From the NCBI RefSeq assembly GCF_036669915.1, contig NC_089316.1:10472882-10536881 (forward strand): 64,000 nt of DNA. Direction: 5' to 3'. A program made the position numbers and the translations under genes. Of the stretch, positions 46,656-58,879 are shown in pieces; position 1 is the stretch's first letter; each line of letters begins with the position of its first letter. Origin of the DNA: Pocillopora verrucosa. Lineage: Eukaryota; Cnidaria; Anthozoa; Scleractinia; Pocilloporidae. The notes below the pieces were generated by a model, which saw only the letters and a program-made list of their open reading frames with translations, was not told the DNA's origin and searched no databases.

Positions 46656-49600
46656 ATGAAACAGAATCACAAAACGGAGGTGAGAATCGTGCAGATTACT
46701 GTTGGTTTGTTACAATAACAGCTAATTTTGGTAAACATTCTTTTTTTTTTAAGACATTAAGAGTTACTGTGTAAACCGTATGACAATTGTAGCATTTTTA
46801 CCTGCTTTTAAATGTTCGTTTATCTTTTCACATGCAGGTTAGCCGCCCAAGGTTTCGCCTATTGTCGCTTTTATGCATAGTTAGTCGTTTCATCGTGATT
46901 TTGCACAACATCGCAAATGTTACTAGCGACAGTTTGCAAAGCGGTGAGAACTGTGTATCATCTATCAAAGGAGTTGTTCTCGTGAAACACAATTACGCAT
47001 CATTTGTTGTCCAGAACATGTTTGCGTGTTATTACCAGTGTAAAGGAGACAGACGATGTCAGAGCTTTAATTTTTATGAAAAGACGAAAATTTGTGAGCT
47101 GAACAACCGCACTCAGATCGTGGGACATTTGAATTTTCAGCCACAGGAGGGCGCCTTTTACATGGAGAACCCCTTCAGAGGTATGAAGTCTATTTCTTAA
47201 TTTCCGTTCTTATCTGTTGTCTCATTTTGTAAATAGCAATTACCCTATGAAAACGATAGAGAACTGACCCTTCTATTCTCCAAACTGGCTACCAACACTT
47301 AACTAAAATCTGTCTTCAGAAAACACAATTCCGATGGCAGGAAAAGGCATGATACAAATTGTCTGAGCAGCGAAAGGCAGTTTCAGGCGACTTGCTTGTC
47401 TGGCAAAAAAACCTCATGAAATTGTGACAGTTACGAAAGTTTTTAAGACTTGAGGTACGGCACAAATGTGTGGGCCGGATCTATTTAAAAGTCTATAATA
47501 TCATTGTTATATTATCAGTCTTTTTTTACATCTTTTGACAAAAATTTTCTCAGCTGAAAAAGTAGAAGGCTAAATGAAACTTTGGAAGATGCTAGAATTG
47601 AATAGGGTGTGCTTAATTTGAAAATTTACAGATTTCCGGCAGATTAATGAGTAAAAATTGAAATTTTAAGCCGCCATTTTCGACGCATTTGAGAGGAAGT
47701 CGGCGCTTAGTATCATTCGTCCTTAAAACAAAAGATTTTGATTTAATTAGTGTCATTGCTGTTTCCCATTACGTACAGTGTACGAAGGATCATTGAGGTA
47801 ATTGCAGTCTTCATCCAGCCGTCTGTCAGCCGCGAAGTGCAATATTACATTAACATAAAAAAGATATCCATAGCGGTCGTGAATATGACCCATTCAGAAA
47901 GGATTGTTTTCAAGGACGGGGAAGTTTGATATGGACCGAAAATTGCCAAGTCATCCTCATGAAATATCAAATAAAGCCATGATTCTCGTGAGTGATCTGT
48001 AAATTTAGCAATTGCAGCAAAGACGCCTTAAAGAAATTCAAATTCCCAAGGGAATCGAACCCGTGCCTTACAGACTTATATTTGGACTAAACGTTGGAAG
48101 TGGAGCACATTTTCAAGGGTTGTTATTTCCCGTGGAGGAACCTGATAACGATTTGTATCAAATGAAATTTATTTCATTTTAAATTGCCTCTGAGAATGTA
48201 TAGTTTATAGTTTGGTCCCATAGGGTGGTCACGACACTGCAATTTGTCTTCACCCGGAGATCACTGATTGATTACTGCAGCTAAGCCTTGTGCAAAATTA
48301 AAATTTTTATCTTAACCCAGAGAAGTTTTAATCACATGTCAATTTCTCTCCCGCTACTTAAGCCACTCCAGGCTCCTTTTCCGAGCTTCCTGCAATCTCC
48401 TGTCAAGAAATAAAGGAAAGTTCAGGCGGACTGGTACCTAGCGGAAGATTTTGGTTAGATTCAGGGGAGTCTGGTGACAACCTCAAGACAGCTTACTGCG
48501 ATATGGAAAGAGGAGGTGAGAGCCTGTGTCATGTTTTGCCGATTCATTTACTTGTCCATCCATTTATGTGTTTATTCATGGGTTTACCTCATTTATCATC
48601 TGAAATTACAGCACGTTGCATTGTTTATTTGTCAGCAGTCTAATTCGAAAATTTAATAAGATTAATTTTCCACCCTTTGATCTACGCCTACAGTCATCGT
48701 GGAATGCACCGCCAATCCATGTCAGAATGGTGGCTCATGTGACTATCAGGGGAAGGGACAGTATACATGTCGTTGTCCACAAGGGTACAGCGGGGATCAC
48801 TGCGAAAAGGGTGAGAAAATAAAATTACCAAGTAGAGTGGGATGAGAAGAACTTAAAATGGTTGTAGAATCTCAAGCATACATTTTTACTCTGTAACTTT
48901 TAGGTGTTCAGGTAAGAGAAATTATTGACAAAACCTCAAACATCAATGAAAAATAAATCAGTACAAGTATCATTGTCTAATAATGTACATAAAAAATTAC
49001 GCGTTTATGATTGGCTGACAACCAGTGCATTCTCATGTAACACGAGTGCAAAGTTGTAACAGGAGTGCAAATTACAAATAGTGCGCGTACGCTTTCACAA
49101 TGTCGTCTGACTTGACTTTCTGGGATGTTTTTCGTGCACATTTTTAACAAGTAATAACACGATTTCTCTTGCATTTGATGTAAAAAGCACTTGTAAATTT
49201 TCAAAGACTACAAATTAGACTTGCCTTACTGGCTCGTGCAATTTTGTTGTCTTTGATAAAGTTACTCGTGCTTTTTAACACCAAATTTCACTTGAAATTA
49301 TGTTATTACTTATACTCATTATATTAATTAAAATAAGTAATTTATCGTTATTGTTTTCATCATGGATTTTATGATAAAAACTGAGATAATGACAATAATA
49401 ATACTAATAATAATGATGATGATGATGATAATAATGATTAAAATAACGCATATCATCACTTTCATTATCGGTATCCTCCTTATCAATAGACATTATCATT
49501 AATTCTATCCTATTAAGAACATTTTATTTATCATTGCTCTACTGTTTGATATTTCATAGACGTCGCATGGAGATTTTAAGTGAAAAATCATCTTCTTTCA

Positions 49601-50978
49601 TTCTTGTCATAGACGCGTGTTCCAGCCAGCCATGCTTGAACGGAGGCATATGCAATGCTACCGCGAGTGGTTTTACATGTTCATGTTCGCCATTGCTAAC
49701 CGGTGTACGCTGCGAGATTGGTATAGGTAAGTTTTGCGATGAAAGCAATTTCAAAAGGCACTTTATACTTATTGTCAGAAGTAGCTTGTGATTGCATTGG
49801 TTCTGCGCAACAAGACTCAATGACTTGTATATGATATTGGCACCATCATCAGCACGATGCTGACCAATTTCAATCAGATTAAGTTTTCGCTCGTCAGATT
49901 TCACCACGCTTCAGATCCTTTGACCCCTGAGAGTGACTTGCATCTGATGGCTTCTTACAATTTCATCCCTGACTCAAATATCATGGTCAATGGAATAAAG
50001 AAAATGACCACCAACTTCAGATGCTCTTGATTATTAAACAGATTCTCCTTGTCAGTTCCTTAGAAAATTATAGAGAACAGTATGGAGAAAAAGCAAAAGG
50101 GAGGCAAAGGGTTAGTGTGGTCTGTGAACCAAGGCCGTATCAAGAGCTCATGCAGTGAACTTTCATCTGCCCCTGTATAATACCAGCTGTCCTCGTTACT
50201 AAGGTTTAGAAAACTGCTCTGTAATCTCATTTTCCCCCGTGGGATATTCCACTTCTCGTCCGTTTTTCAACCGGGTCGCGTTACTCTAATGATGGTGATT
50301 TCTAGCAGTCCACAGTATTTTCAGTTAATACACACGGGGCGGACTGTATTAAACATCAGGGCCAGCTAAAAAAATGTAGTCACAGGTCCAAACTTTACAA
50401 CATTAAAACTATTTAATAATAGTAATGATAGTAATAATAATAATAAAACTAATATTGATGATGATGATAATAGCAAAAATTTATACCGCGTAGGTTCTAC
50501 ACTCATAATCAACTGTACTCGACAATTTCATAATGTTTATGCGTAAACTTTAAAGTTTATACTTTAAACTAAACTTTAAAGTTTTAGTTCTTTTCGTTGC
50601 TTTTCAGGGGTCGGGTGTGATAATTACATAACGAACAATGACCTTGATCGGAGTGTTCATGTACGTCAATCCAATAACAATGGTAAATGCGATAAAACGT
50701 TGTTAGAGGGCTGGTACCGCTTCAATAGCACCGCGGGCACAAGAATACCAGACTACTGTGTGAATACGACAATGTGCAACACTCATTCTCCTGGTTGGCT
50801 CAACGGGATCCACCCGACCCCGCAAGAGGGTGCCGTGAACCGCACTATTTGTTTCCATTTCGGCTCAAACTGTTGCGCGTGGACCTCAGCTATAATGATG
50901 AGGAATTGTGGGTTGTTTTCTACGTATAAACTGTCACCCACTACACAATGTTCCCTCAGGTATTGTGTGACAAATTAG
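46656..50978 (+). CDS. Secreted PAN-FBG stub-EGF-EGF-D8C protein, gene 1
   Basis: Six phase-matched exons: 46656-46679, 46838-47180, 48363-48515, 48694-48810, 49613-49726, 50608-50978; 373 residues. Order of parts: MKQNHKTE, a hydrophobic signal segment ([15 protein letters not shown]), a PAN/apple-like module (Cys in [21 protein letters not shown]), a fibrinogen-C-like opening ([19 protein letters not shown] ... AYCDMERG), two EGF domains (six Cys each) and a D8C domain ([40 protein letters not shown]). D8C occurs in uromodulin, GP2 and OIT3, usually before a ZP domain. Here the stop follows the eighth cysteine directly, with no ZP, membrane segment or GPI signal. Conserved N-glycosylation sites NRT and NST. 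If the first mini-exon is wrong, ATG at 46832 is the alternative start. Extracellular matrix, mucus or pathogen-binding role is inference. Confidence 0.88.
49386..49445 (+). repeat. AAT/GAT microsatellite
   Basis: Runs of ATA, AAT and GAT triplets in the intron between the two EGF exons of D8C gene 1. A similar tract is at 50412-50472 in the next intron. Confidence 0.8.
49905..50115 (+). repeat. Dispersed repeat copy (as at 26404-26622)
   Basis: TTTGACCCCTGAGAGTGACTTGC at the left and the internal AAATGACCACCAACTTCAG, TTCTCCTTGTCAGT and TATAGAGAACAGTATGGAG match the stretch at 28730-28840. It lies in the last intron of D8C gene 1. Confidence 0.55.
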
Positions 50979-51784
50979 ACTGCGTGACACTGGAAGCTAA
51001 GTAGCATAAAGCTGAACGACTTGGCTCAGTTCGACTCAGTGGCAAAGTAGTTTCCAAAGAGGCTTTTGACTGGCCAGATCGGGGAAGTAAAAAGCTGTAC
51101 TAGATACTAAAAAGAGTGATAGATGTAGATAAACTAAGGTAACCAACTGAGGACAGCTGTGGTTTCATTCAGAGCACTCACCATCATCATTTAGGTCGGG
51201 AATCAAACGTTTCGGTGGGAGATGACATGGGATAGAACATGCTTAGAGGAGTTTTACATTGCGAGTATTATTCTCACGCTTATGAAAACAGACAATTTTG
51301 TTGTTAGCTGTGTTTAAAGTCAGAGTACACATGCAAATCAAAACTACTAAATTCTACAGCTTCCTTGAAAAAAAAAAGTGATATTAGTCCACAATTTTAC
51401 GAGGGAACACGCGATTAATTGTTTATTATGTAAAGGGCAAAGTTTCTTTCGCTAAGAAGGTCAAAAACGCATGTTTACGTGCAATTTTGTAAGTTCAGTT
51501 AGCGGAAATAAAACCGTAAAACGTACGAATCAGCTGAATGGAATTTCATCTTTACACAACAATACTAAAGCAATAATACCAGCCCTGCTTAAAAACCCGT
51601 GTGTAAATCTTGTTTTTCTTCCACGGCGGAAAAAGTGAAGTCAAATTAAATGCTTTTAATAACGTGACGTACGGGGATTTAATGCGACTTTTAGTCCCCG
51701 AATTACTTCGGTTTCTGTTGTGGAATGCACAGAAGAACGGCTAAATTGCTAAGAATTAGCAAAACTATGTATATAGTAGAACTC
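50979..51784. other. 3' flank of D8C gene 1
   Basis: No gene is seen. An AATAAA occurs at 51507-51512. Confidence 0.5.
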
Positions 51785-52305
51785 AAAACAAGGTAATTTT
51801 AAGCAGTTTTTAAAAAAGATTCCCATGGCTCAAAGCAATGTTTATTACTCAAGAAGTTCGCACTTGGTGAAAGCATCATCTCATCCTCCAAAACGTTTTT
51901 CTTTGCTCGGATACGCATATTTTCTTCCTCAAGAAAAGTCACCCTTCTCTGCGTCTGGTGCTAGTCGTAGGGCGTCACGTGACCTGTTTGCTGACCCGTT
52001 GTTCTTCTTTCTTCGTTCCCAGTAACCTTCTTCTCTCACAGCTAGGCTGGATTTATCTTCCGATTGTACCCTTCTTCGTCTTGCCGTGTAGATTTACCAG
52101 AGTGTGCAGTTCTGATTTGGTTTCTTGTATCCCGTTGAATTATTTGCAATCCTACAGTTAATAGGTAGTGGTTCTTGTGCAGACGAGCTTGAACTTCCTG
52201 ATTCAGAGGCAGCAGCAGTTACACTTGGACAATAAAAAAATGTTTGGTCTGCAATCGAAACTTAACAGCGATGTTGAGTATGGGTATTTCACATCCACAG
52301 ATTGT
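51785..52305 (-). pseudogene. Broken inverted copy of the PAR-like bZIP gene
   Basis: Read on the minus strand, 52305 down to 51878 aligns with the bZIP coding sequence from about codon 98 onward: GQSVDVKYPYSTSL, then GYWERRKKNNGSANRSRDAL. Then a short deletion shifts the frame to a stop, and a further deletion removes the last zipper residues before ATGATGCTTTCACCAAG. Homology continues through the 3' untranslated part (AGTAATAAACATTGC) to about 51785. The first 97 codons and 2 kb of upstream DNA are missing. One basic-region Lys is changed to Asn. Not functional as a bZIP. Confidence 0.85.
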
Positions 52306-53210
52306 CCTAAACGTTGTACTGTGTTTGATCTCTCTAAAATCATTATGTAATCGCAGAGACGTTGAACTGAACAACCAAGTCTGCAAGGATCCAATGAAAT
52401 TCCTTCTATGAATTTTGCCGAGGGCTATCGGCGAGAGCTAACCCATTTGAAATCCGCTCCCAACCGTTTATGGTTTTAGTTAACGGTATTTAGTGAGGAA
52501 AATTCATTGTGAATGAACTCAGCTGTACTTTGCCAGTTTTTGCGTCCCGAAACGTTATCAAACGCACTTTTGTTACTAGACACAAGCGGTGTCAGGGTTT
52601 GAATATTTCGACTGCCTTTTACTGCGTTCGACATAAGAGAAGGTATACTATTCATTTCTTCTGCTTTTTGACGCCATTTTCGACTGACTGACTCACTTGG
52701 CCTCGATCTCATGCAGGTATCTAGACTCGTTTCGATCCTGAATGCCATGGGAAGATCTGTAGTAACATTGCCACCATTAAATCGAAAGAATTTAGTTACT
52801 ACTAATCAGAACTGTGGACTAAGCCACCACACAACGCTCGAAGGCTTAATTGTATAACGGACTTCATTACGTAGAACAAAAATAACCTTTCGAAAAATAT
52901 ATAGAACGCGCTGTACTACCATGATTATTCAAATGCTATCCATGGTTATTTCTAGTTTTTATTCCCGTATGTATATCTGATTTTTTGAAAAGATGGAAAA
53001 CTGCACGCTTTGCGAATGCTGGATGTGTTTAAAGTTTCTTACAGCGCCACATCGCAATTTCAGTATTACTCGCGTGAACAGTGTTGAGTTCCAAATGGAA
53101 AACTGAACAATTTGTCGTCGGGATTTCCGCTCTCAAATCACGCAAATTTTGGTGATTTCACGTTGTTGCTTTTTTAAGAGGAGGGCTAAAAAATGCACAG
53201 ATATTTAAAA
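52306..53210 (+). repeat. Segment A', duplicate of 39.0-40.0 kb in inverted orientation
   Basis: Matches the minus strand of 40020-39000 in order, including the internal MITE family A piece (GGATGTGTTTAAAG to CACAGATATTTAAAATACATG, 53022-53219). It continues without gap from the bZIP pseudogene, so pseudogene and segment form one duplicated block. Confidence 0.75.
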
Positions 53211-53219
53211 TACATGAAT

Positions 53220-53222
<3 letters not shown>

Positions 53223-53268
<46 letters not shown>

Positions 53269-53620
53269 TATAACAGGGTAATGAAGTGTTATCACCTGAG
53301 TTGAAAACGTAAATTGGCTACCGTAATAATAATAATAATGATAATAATAATAATTTATTTCTTATAAGCGCTATTTACAATGACAGATCAATAGCGCTTT
53401 ACAATTAGTATCTCTAAATACTAAAATCTCAACTAATTCAAAAAATAATTACATCTTACAGTTAACTTGGCTATATACAATTCATAACTTAACCACTATT
53501 GGAAGAATTGCCTGAAAAGAAAAGTCTTGATTGAATTCTTAAAAATTTCTACAGATCTAAGTAAAGAGTTTAAAGGCTGACGTTTCGAGCGTTAGTCCTT
53601 CGTCAGAGCCATTGGAGGAA
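53223..53620. repeat. Repeat patch with AAT microsatellite
   Basis: 53223-53330 repeats the block seen at 34618-34735. It is followed by an AAT/GAT tract (53323-53356), AGCGCTATTTAC ... AATAGCGCTTTACAA (inverted AGCGCT ends), and at 53578 GACGTTTCGAGCGTTAGTCC, the reverse complement of the CGCTCGAAACGTC motif that trails the Penelope-like remnant at 8430. Confidence 0.6.
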
Positions 53621-54602
53621 AGTGTGGATTGTGTATGCGTTTATATGGAGAAAATGGAGCAAATAGTGGTTTTGGTTAGGTTCTCTATTAGATATCATCA
53701 AGAAAGACGACCACAACTTTTATTTATCGGACTATAAAATTCATTACAAACAGACGAGATTACATGATGATTACATGATGATTACATTATGATGCTGCAA
53801 CATCCATATAAGCCATTGTCTACTGTTTTTATTGTGTACGCTCCATTTTGATTGCAAGGATGGTTGAAGATTGTGTAAGTTCGTTTTCCTTTATTGATAT
53901 GTGAAGCTCTATTGGGCTGTGTGCATTTAGTGACATGGAGTAAATATGATTTCCAAACTTTAGATTTTTCTTCTGCCGTCAAACGAAATCCGCAAAGGAA
54001 TACGAAGAAGGTAGTGTAAGAGAATAAGGAGGGGCCGAAAAGATAGCAAGGTACGGACTCCAGAAATTGGAAACAAATGCATGCAAAACTGATGGTGCCT
54101 AAGTGTACACTTTGGGAATTATTCTTGTAAATTATTAACCAAACTACCAATTTCAAGCTTAAGTCTTTACACCGTATCATCAGTATGTATAGTTTCCATA
54201 CTGTTTTCCATACATTTTCTTAGGTGCTGAGAAGGAGAATTTGTTTAACAATCTAGAGCTTCTTTGGTATGTGATCATTTCCTTTATTCTTCGGTGTGAT
54301 TCAGGGGTGATATTGTAAGGAAAATAAGATGCTATTCTATTTCGAGAATCTCCTTTTAAGGTTTTCTTCTTAATTTTCAGTACCATCAAAAGGTGAAGCT
54401 GAAAACTGTCATAAAGATAATGATAATTCCCTTCTTTTGTGACAAACGAGGGAAAAACTTATCTTGGCACAAAGAAAAATCTTATTAAAATTTAGTGTCA
54501 ACTCCGTGCTCATCTTTGAAAGATTAAAGACGTAACTTTCAGCTTTGTTTTTCACAAACAAAAGGAAGTCGCCTCCCGCAGCTGGTTCTAGAAACTAAGG
54601 TT
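53621..54602. other. 3' flank of D8C gene 2
   Basis: No gene is supported. A minus-strand AATAAA lies at 54293-54298, about 300 bp after the D8C gene 2 stop. A 132-codon minus-strand frame (53782-54180) shows no domain. Confidence 0.5.
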
Positions 54603-57600
54603 TCAGTTGGTCACGCAATAACGAAGAGTGCATGGGCCTGGTTTAACAAGCTTGTAAACGAAAAATTCTCCACAATTCTTCACATCAATGGTGACTTTCC
54701 AGTTGCAACATTTATCGCCCCAATGAAAACAAACGGTGAGAGCGACAACTCCTTCCTGGAGGGTGGGGTGACTCCCACTGAGCCAGCCAGGTGCATCTGT
54801 GTTACACATATTCTTTGGCACACAAGTTGTAGGCATCTTTGAGCCTGCAGTGCTGTTAAAGCGATACCAGCCTCCAGAAAAGGCGTCGTCACATTTCTTT
54901 GACCCACCTGATTGATATGCTATGCTGCGGTCTTCCTCTGTGTCGAGTAAGTAAGAGCTGCACTCTGCTCCTGGAAAGTAAGTCAAACTTTTTCCTTATT
55001 ATCCGAATGCGTAGTCGGTATCGCTAGAAATTTCACGGTTGTTTTGCGCACATTATAGAAATAATGGTATTTTTTTCAATGGAAAGCTTCAGCTTCCCTT
55101 AAAAGTGTATGATAATATGATTTAAAAGAAACTTGATTTTCCCTCTACAACTGGTGCTGAGTGGAAAAAGTCAATATGGCACCTTAAGTATCATAGCGTA
55201 TTTGGTATGAGCAATTGTTCCTAAAGAAGCATGAGAGGCTCCTGCTTTATTTTCAATGAGGGAGAGGGAGCAGCAGGGGGAGGGGCCTTAGCCCCACCCA
55301 CCTCCCCCCCATCCTCCCTTAAAAATTCGATGCCTACAGTCAACGAAAGCGTACCATAAAACCGGCATCCTACAATGCAGAAGGAAAGTTGGAAACAACA
55401 ACTTACCCATCTTCAGTTCACAATGTTTGCCAAACAATGGTGATGTGCAGGAGCAATTGAAACCATTTACCAAATCAATACACGTGCCTCCATTCAGACA
55501 CGGATTGCTGGAGCACTCGTCAATGTCTGCGTCCGATTGAGCAATTGAAAAAACCAAAAACCAAAAGCAACTGTTTAATTAACTAACCGTTACTTCAGTT
55601 GTCCACAATATTTATGATAAATTGTTCTCGCACAATTCATAAGCCACATTAACGAGAAATACTTTTCGCGCACATTGATTTGCTAACTTGGAGATGATTT
55701 ACAAAGCGCTGCTCGCCTCCAGTCTCCTTCGCAGACTTTCTTAAACTCGCTACGCAACGCTCCTCCTCACTAATGGTTGTTTAATTTAGAACTACATCAC
55801 TTTCCCTTTTCTGACCGATTAGATTTTGGTTCCTAAACTCTGAAACCATTCGCACCTCTAGAGGGAATTCCATGCCACTGTCAATTTGATAACTAACAGA
55901 AAGTGACTCTTGATAAAAGACACAAGAGACTCCTTTGTTTACGCAGGAGAGCAAAACGAAATTAAACAATTAGTCTCGTACGGAACAAAATTACCAGCTA
56001 AATTCACGATAATTTGCTACATTGTCAGGAAAAGCAATTTTTTTGGTGCATTTGTTCTTAGCTTTATTAACTGTTGATAAAGTAAACTTCATTCACAAAT
56101 TCATACCTAAATAATTATTCGGTGAACAATCGTTAAGAAAAAAAACTTACCAATTTCACAGTGCTCCCCAGTGTACCCTGGTAAGCATCGACACTTGTAC
56201 TGTCCCTTCCCGTAGAAGTCACACTTTGCACCATTCTGGCACGGGTTACCTGAACACTCTACAATCACTGGAGAAAAAAAAATGGCTAAATCAGTAAAGG
56301 TTCACAAATAAGTTTCGGTCATAAAAATGAAATCTAGCCTGGGTCATCTTAGTTGTGTTTTATTCTTAGGGAGGTCATTTTATTTTGATATAGGCATCAG
56401 CAAACTTCCATAAAAGAGAGGAACGAAATGCGATAGACTGCTACCCCTCCCTGGCCCAACAACAGTCAACTGATAACAAAGAAGTGTGCATACCCTGATA
56501 CGCAGTTGTTCAGATACTGATCCAAGATATGCCACAAGATTCGCAGACACAACTTAGCCCCTTACTCAATATTTAACATAAGGATTTTTATAAGAATTTC
56601 AACAATCCTCAAATTCACACGAAGTTTTCATTAGACCTAACCTTCTCTATCCATATCGCAATAAGCGCTTACAGGTTGATCTCCAGCTCCTTTCGAGGTT
56701 AGCCAATATCTACCACTAGGGGCCAGTCCTTCGGAGGCGTTTTTAATCTCTTGGCATGATGAGGCTGGGAGTACTGGTGACGAACCAAGGAAAGCTGTAA
56801 AGCAATAATAGTTCATTTCCGTTTTACATAAGAAAGACACTCGAGGCTAACTTCACAACAGATTATTTCATCTCCTTTTCCGACTCTGAATATCTGTTTG
56901 AATGCAAAGAAGACGATGTTTAAATTGCTGAACCTTTATTGCAAATCTGGGTCCGAACCCAACCCGACCAGCGAAATCTTACTCGAAATTCTACTCAAAT
57001 ATCCAATTTGAAATTGAACTGTGAGGTCTAAACAGTAAACCATTTTAAATCTGGTTTTAAATCCTACCTTGGTGACAAATATTTGTGAGCATTATATTTT
57101 CATAGGTAAATTTTTAAGATAAAAGTTTTTAGTTTCTGTGGCATACTTCGTCGTTAAAATACTAAAAATTCAACAACTGGGCTGGAGTTTCTTGTTTTAT
57201 AACAGAGGGCAAAATAAATTAAAGCTGACTGGCTGAGACAGAAGGTATTTTTCATCAATTGCCGCGGCCAAAACGACTTAAAACGAGAATATTAAAAGAG
57301 GCTTAATTTTGCCTAAAGGTGTGATAATTCATAAGTAGCGAATGCTTTTTAGCAGGGCTGAAAAGAAAAACAGAACAAAACAAAAAACACGTGATATTAA
57401 TACTTAATTTTACTCGGCCTCATGCTATTTACCTGTACTTAAAAGCATTTCTTTTAGTGATAATGCAGTATCCAAAATTCTGAGGGTGATGGTAATGTGA
57501 TCAAAATTAAGTTAGTGTACAGTCGAAAACTTTTGTCAGGTGTCTTACTGATTTATGAATAAAAAAAATTGTCTATCCGCTTTCACAGGCAAAAGGCAGA

Positions 57601-58879
57601 CGTTTGTCCAACGTACAATATATTTCATACAACAACCATTAAATTATTCCGTAGCTAGTTTTAACAAATGAAAGGTATCAAACGGCTTTGCTTTGTAGAT
57701 GATACGTCTTGCTGATAATTTGAAATCAGCTGTTATTGCTATTTATTCATCGTCTGATTGAGAAAGCAAGCAACGGTCTTAGTTGAAAAAGTGTGCGTGG
57801 AAATAAACGTGGGCCAAAGAGACGCCCTCCTGTTTTGAGCTGAAATGAATTTACAAAAAAGAAAAATACGGCGGTGGGAAAGCTTTGAAAAAAGAAAAAA
57901 AAAACCAAACACATTTACATTCAACTTAAACGTTATATACTGACCATATTTGGAAAATGTTTATTTTTGTTTGATGTTAATATTTATCATTTGCCGTTTG
58001 ATGGTCGGAAATTATGCATTACATTAAGTCTCAAAATTTTCAAAAGACGTGGAAAATATGAAATTGGTGTAAAATCAAACGGATTAGCTCTAAAAAGAGG
58101 GCACTCTGACCCTAAGCAAACATAAACTTTGATTTTCAACATTGCCTAAGAAAAAATCCCTAACTTGTCTAGGTCTATTTTCAAAAGTGCTTTTAACTTA
58201 AAATGGGTTGATATTCGGCTGCGAAAACATTCTGTGACAGAGATCCATTAAAACTGTTAGACTTAAAAACAGATTCATTTTTTGAAAGAAAAGAAAGGGC
58301 CGCTCTGCAACTCGCCCGCGTTGCGTTTGTTACTTGCAGCTTATATTATGTTATATGAGATGTTTAAGACGAAAAAAATACTCTGAATTTTAATTAATCT
58401 AAGTTACCTCGAAACGGATTTTCCAAGTAAATTATATTTGCATTTGGCACAAAATGGTACGGTCTCACCAAACGTGTTCGGTTGTTTAACTCGCACAAGT
58501 TGTTGTCTTTGTTGAAGTTTATGCTTTGGCAGATGTCATCTCCTTTGCAAAGGTAGTAACAGGAAAACATATCCTGTGTCCTAACAGCTTTGAATGCTTG
58601 TTTCAAGAGACTAAATCTTTGAATGGAAGTGACGCATTTATCACCAAGTAAACTATTGCTGAACACGATTGGCAACAATAAGATGGAGTAAAAATAGATC
58701 AGTTTGATGAAGTGTGCACGATGAAACTTTGAAAACGTCTGTGGATAAAAGCAGAGCAACATCATCTATTGGAAATAAATTGTCCCTAACTATAATAGTA
58801 TGTGTGAATCGTAGAATGACGAAAATAGTCTTCAAAAGCTACTCTTTCTAATATAATTTCTTACCATTTCTGAAGGCAT
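54603..58879 (-). CDS. Secreted PAN-FBG stub-EGF-EGF-D8C protein, gene 2
   Basis: Six exons on the minus strand, in coding order: 58879-58865, 58738-58408, 56794-56642, 56267-56151, 55526-55407, 54970-54603; 367 residues. Exon lengths mirror gene 1 (15/24, 331/343, 153/153, 117/117, 120/114, 368/371 nt) with the same phases. Parts: MPSEM, hydrophobic signal segment ([13 protein letters not shown]), PAN-like module ([20 protein letters not shown]), fibrinogen-like stub ([19 protein letters not shown] ... AYCDMDRE), an EGF domain, a calcium-binding-type EGF ([16 protein letters not shown]), and D8C ([40 protein letters not shown]) ending at the stop, again without ZP. Convergent to gene 1. TATATTTA at 58946-58939 could be a TATA box. 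An ATG at 58765 is probably only part of the intron before the CAG acceptor ending at 58739. Confidence 0.88.

Noticed and set aside
48040..48075. Reverse GGTTCGATTCCC-like string suggesting a tRNA
   Set aside because: No acceptor stem or D/anticodon arms can be formed around it.
50241..50250. GGGATATTCC as a further NF-kappaB site
   Set aside because: Fits the loose 10-mer consensus but not the palindrome, lies in a D8C intron, and one or two such matches are expected by chance.
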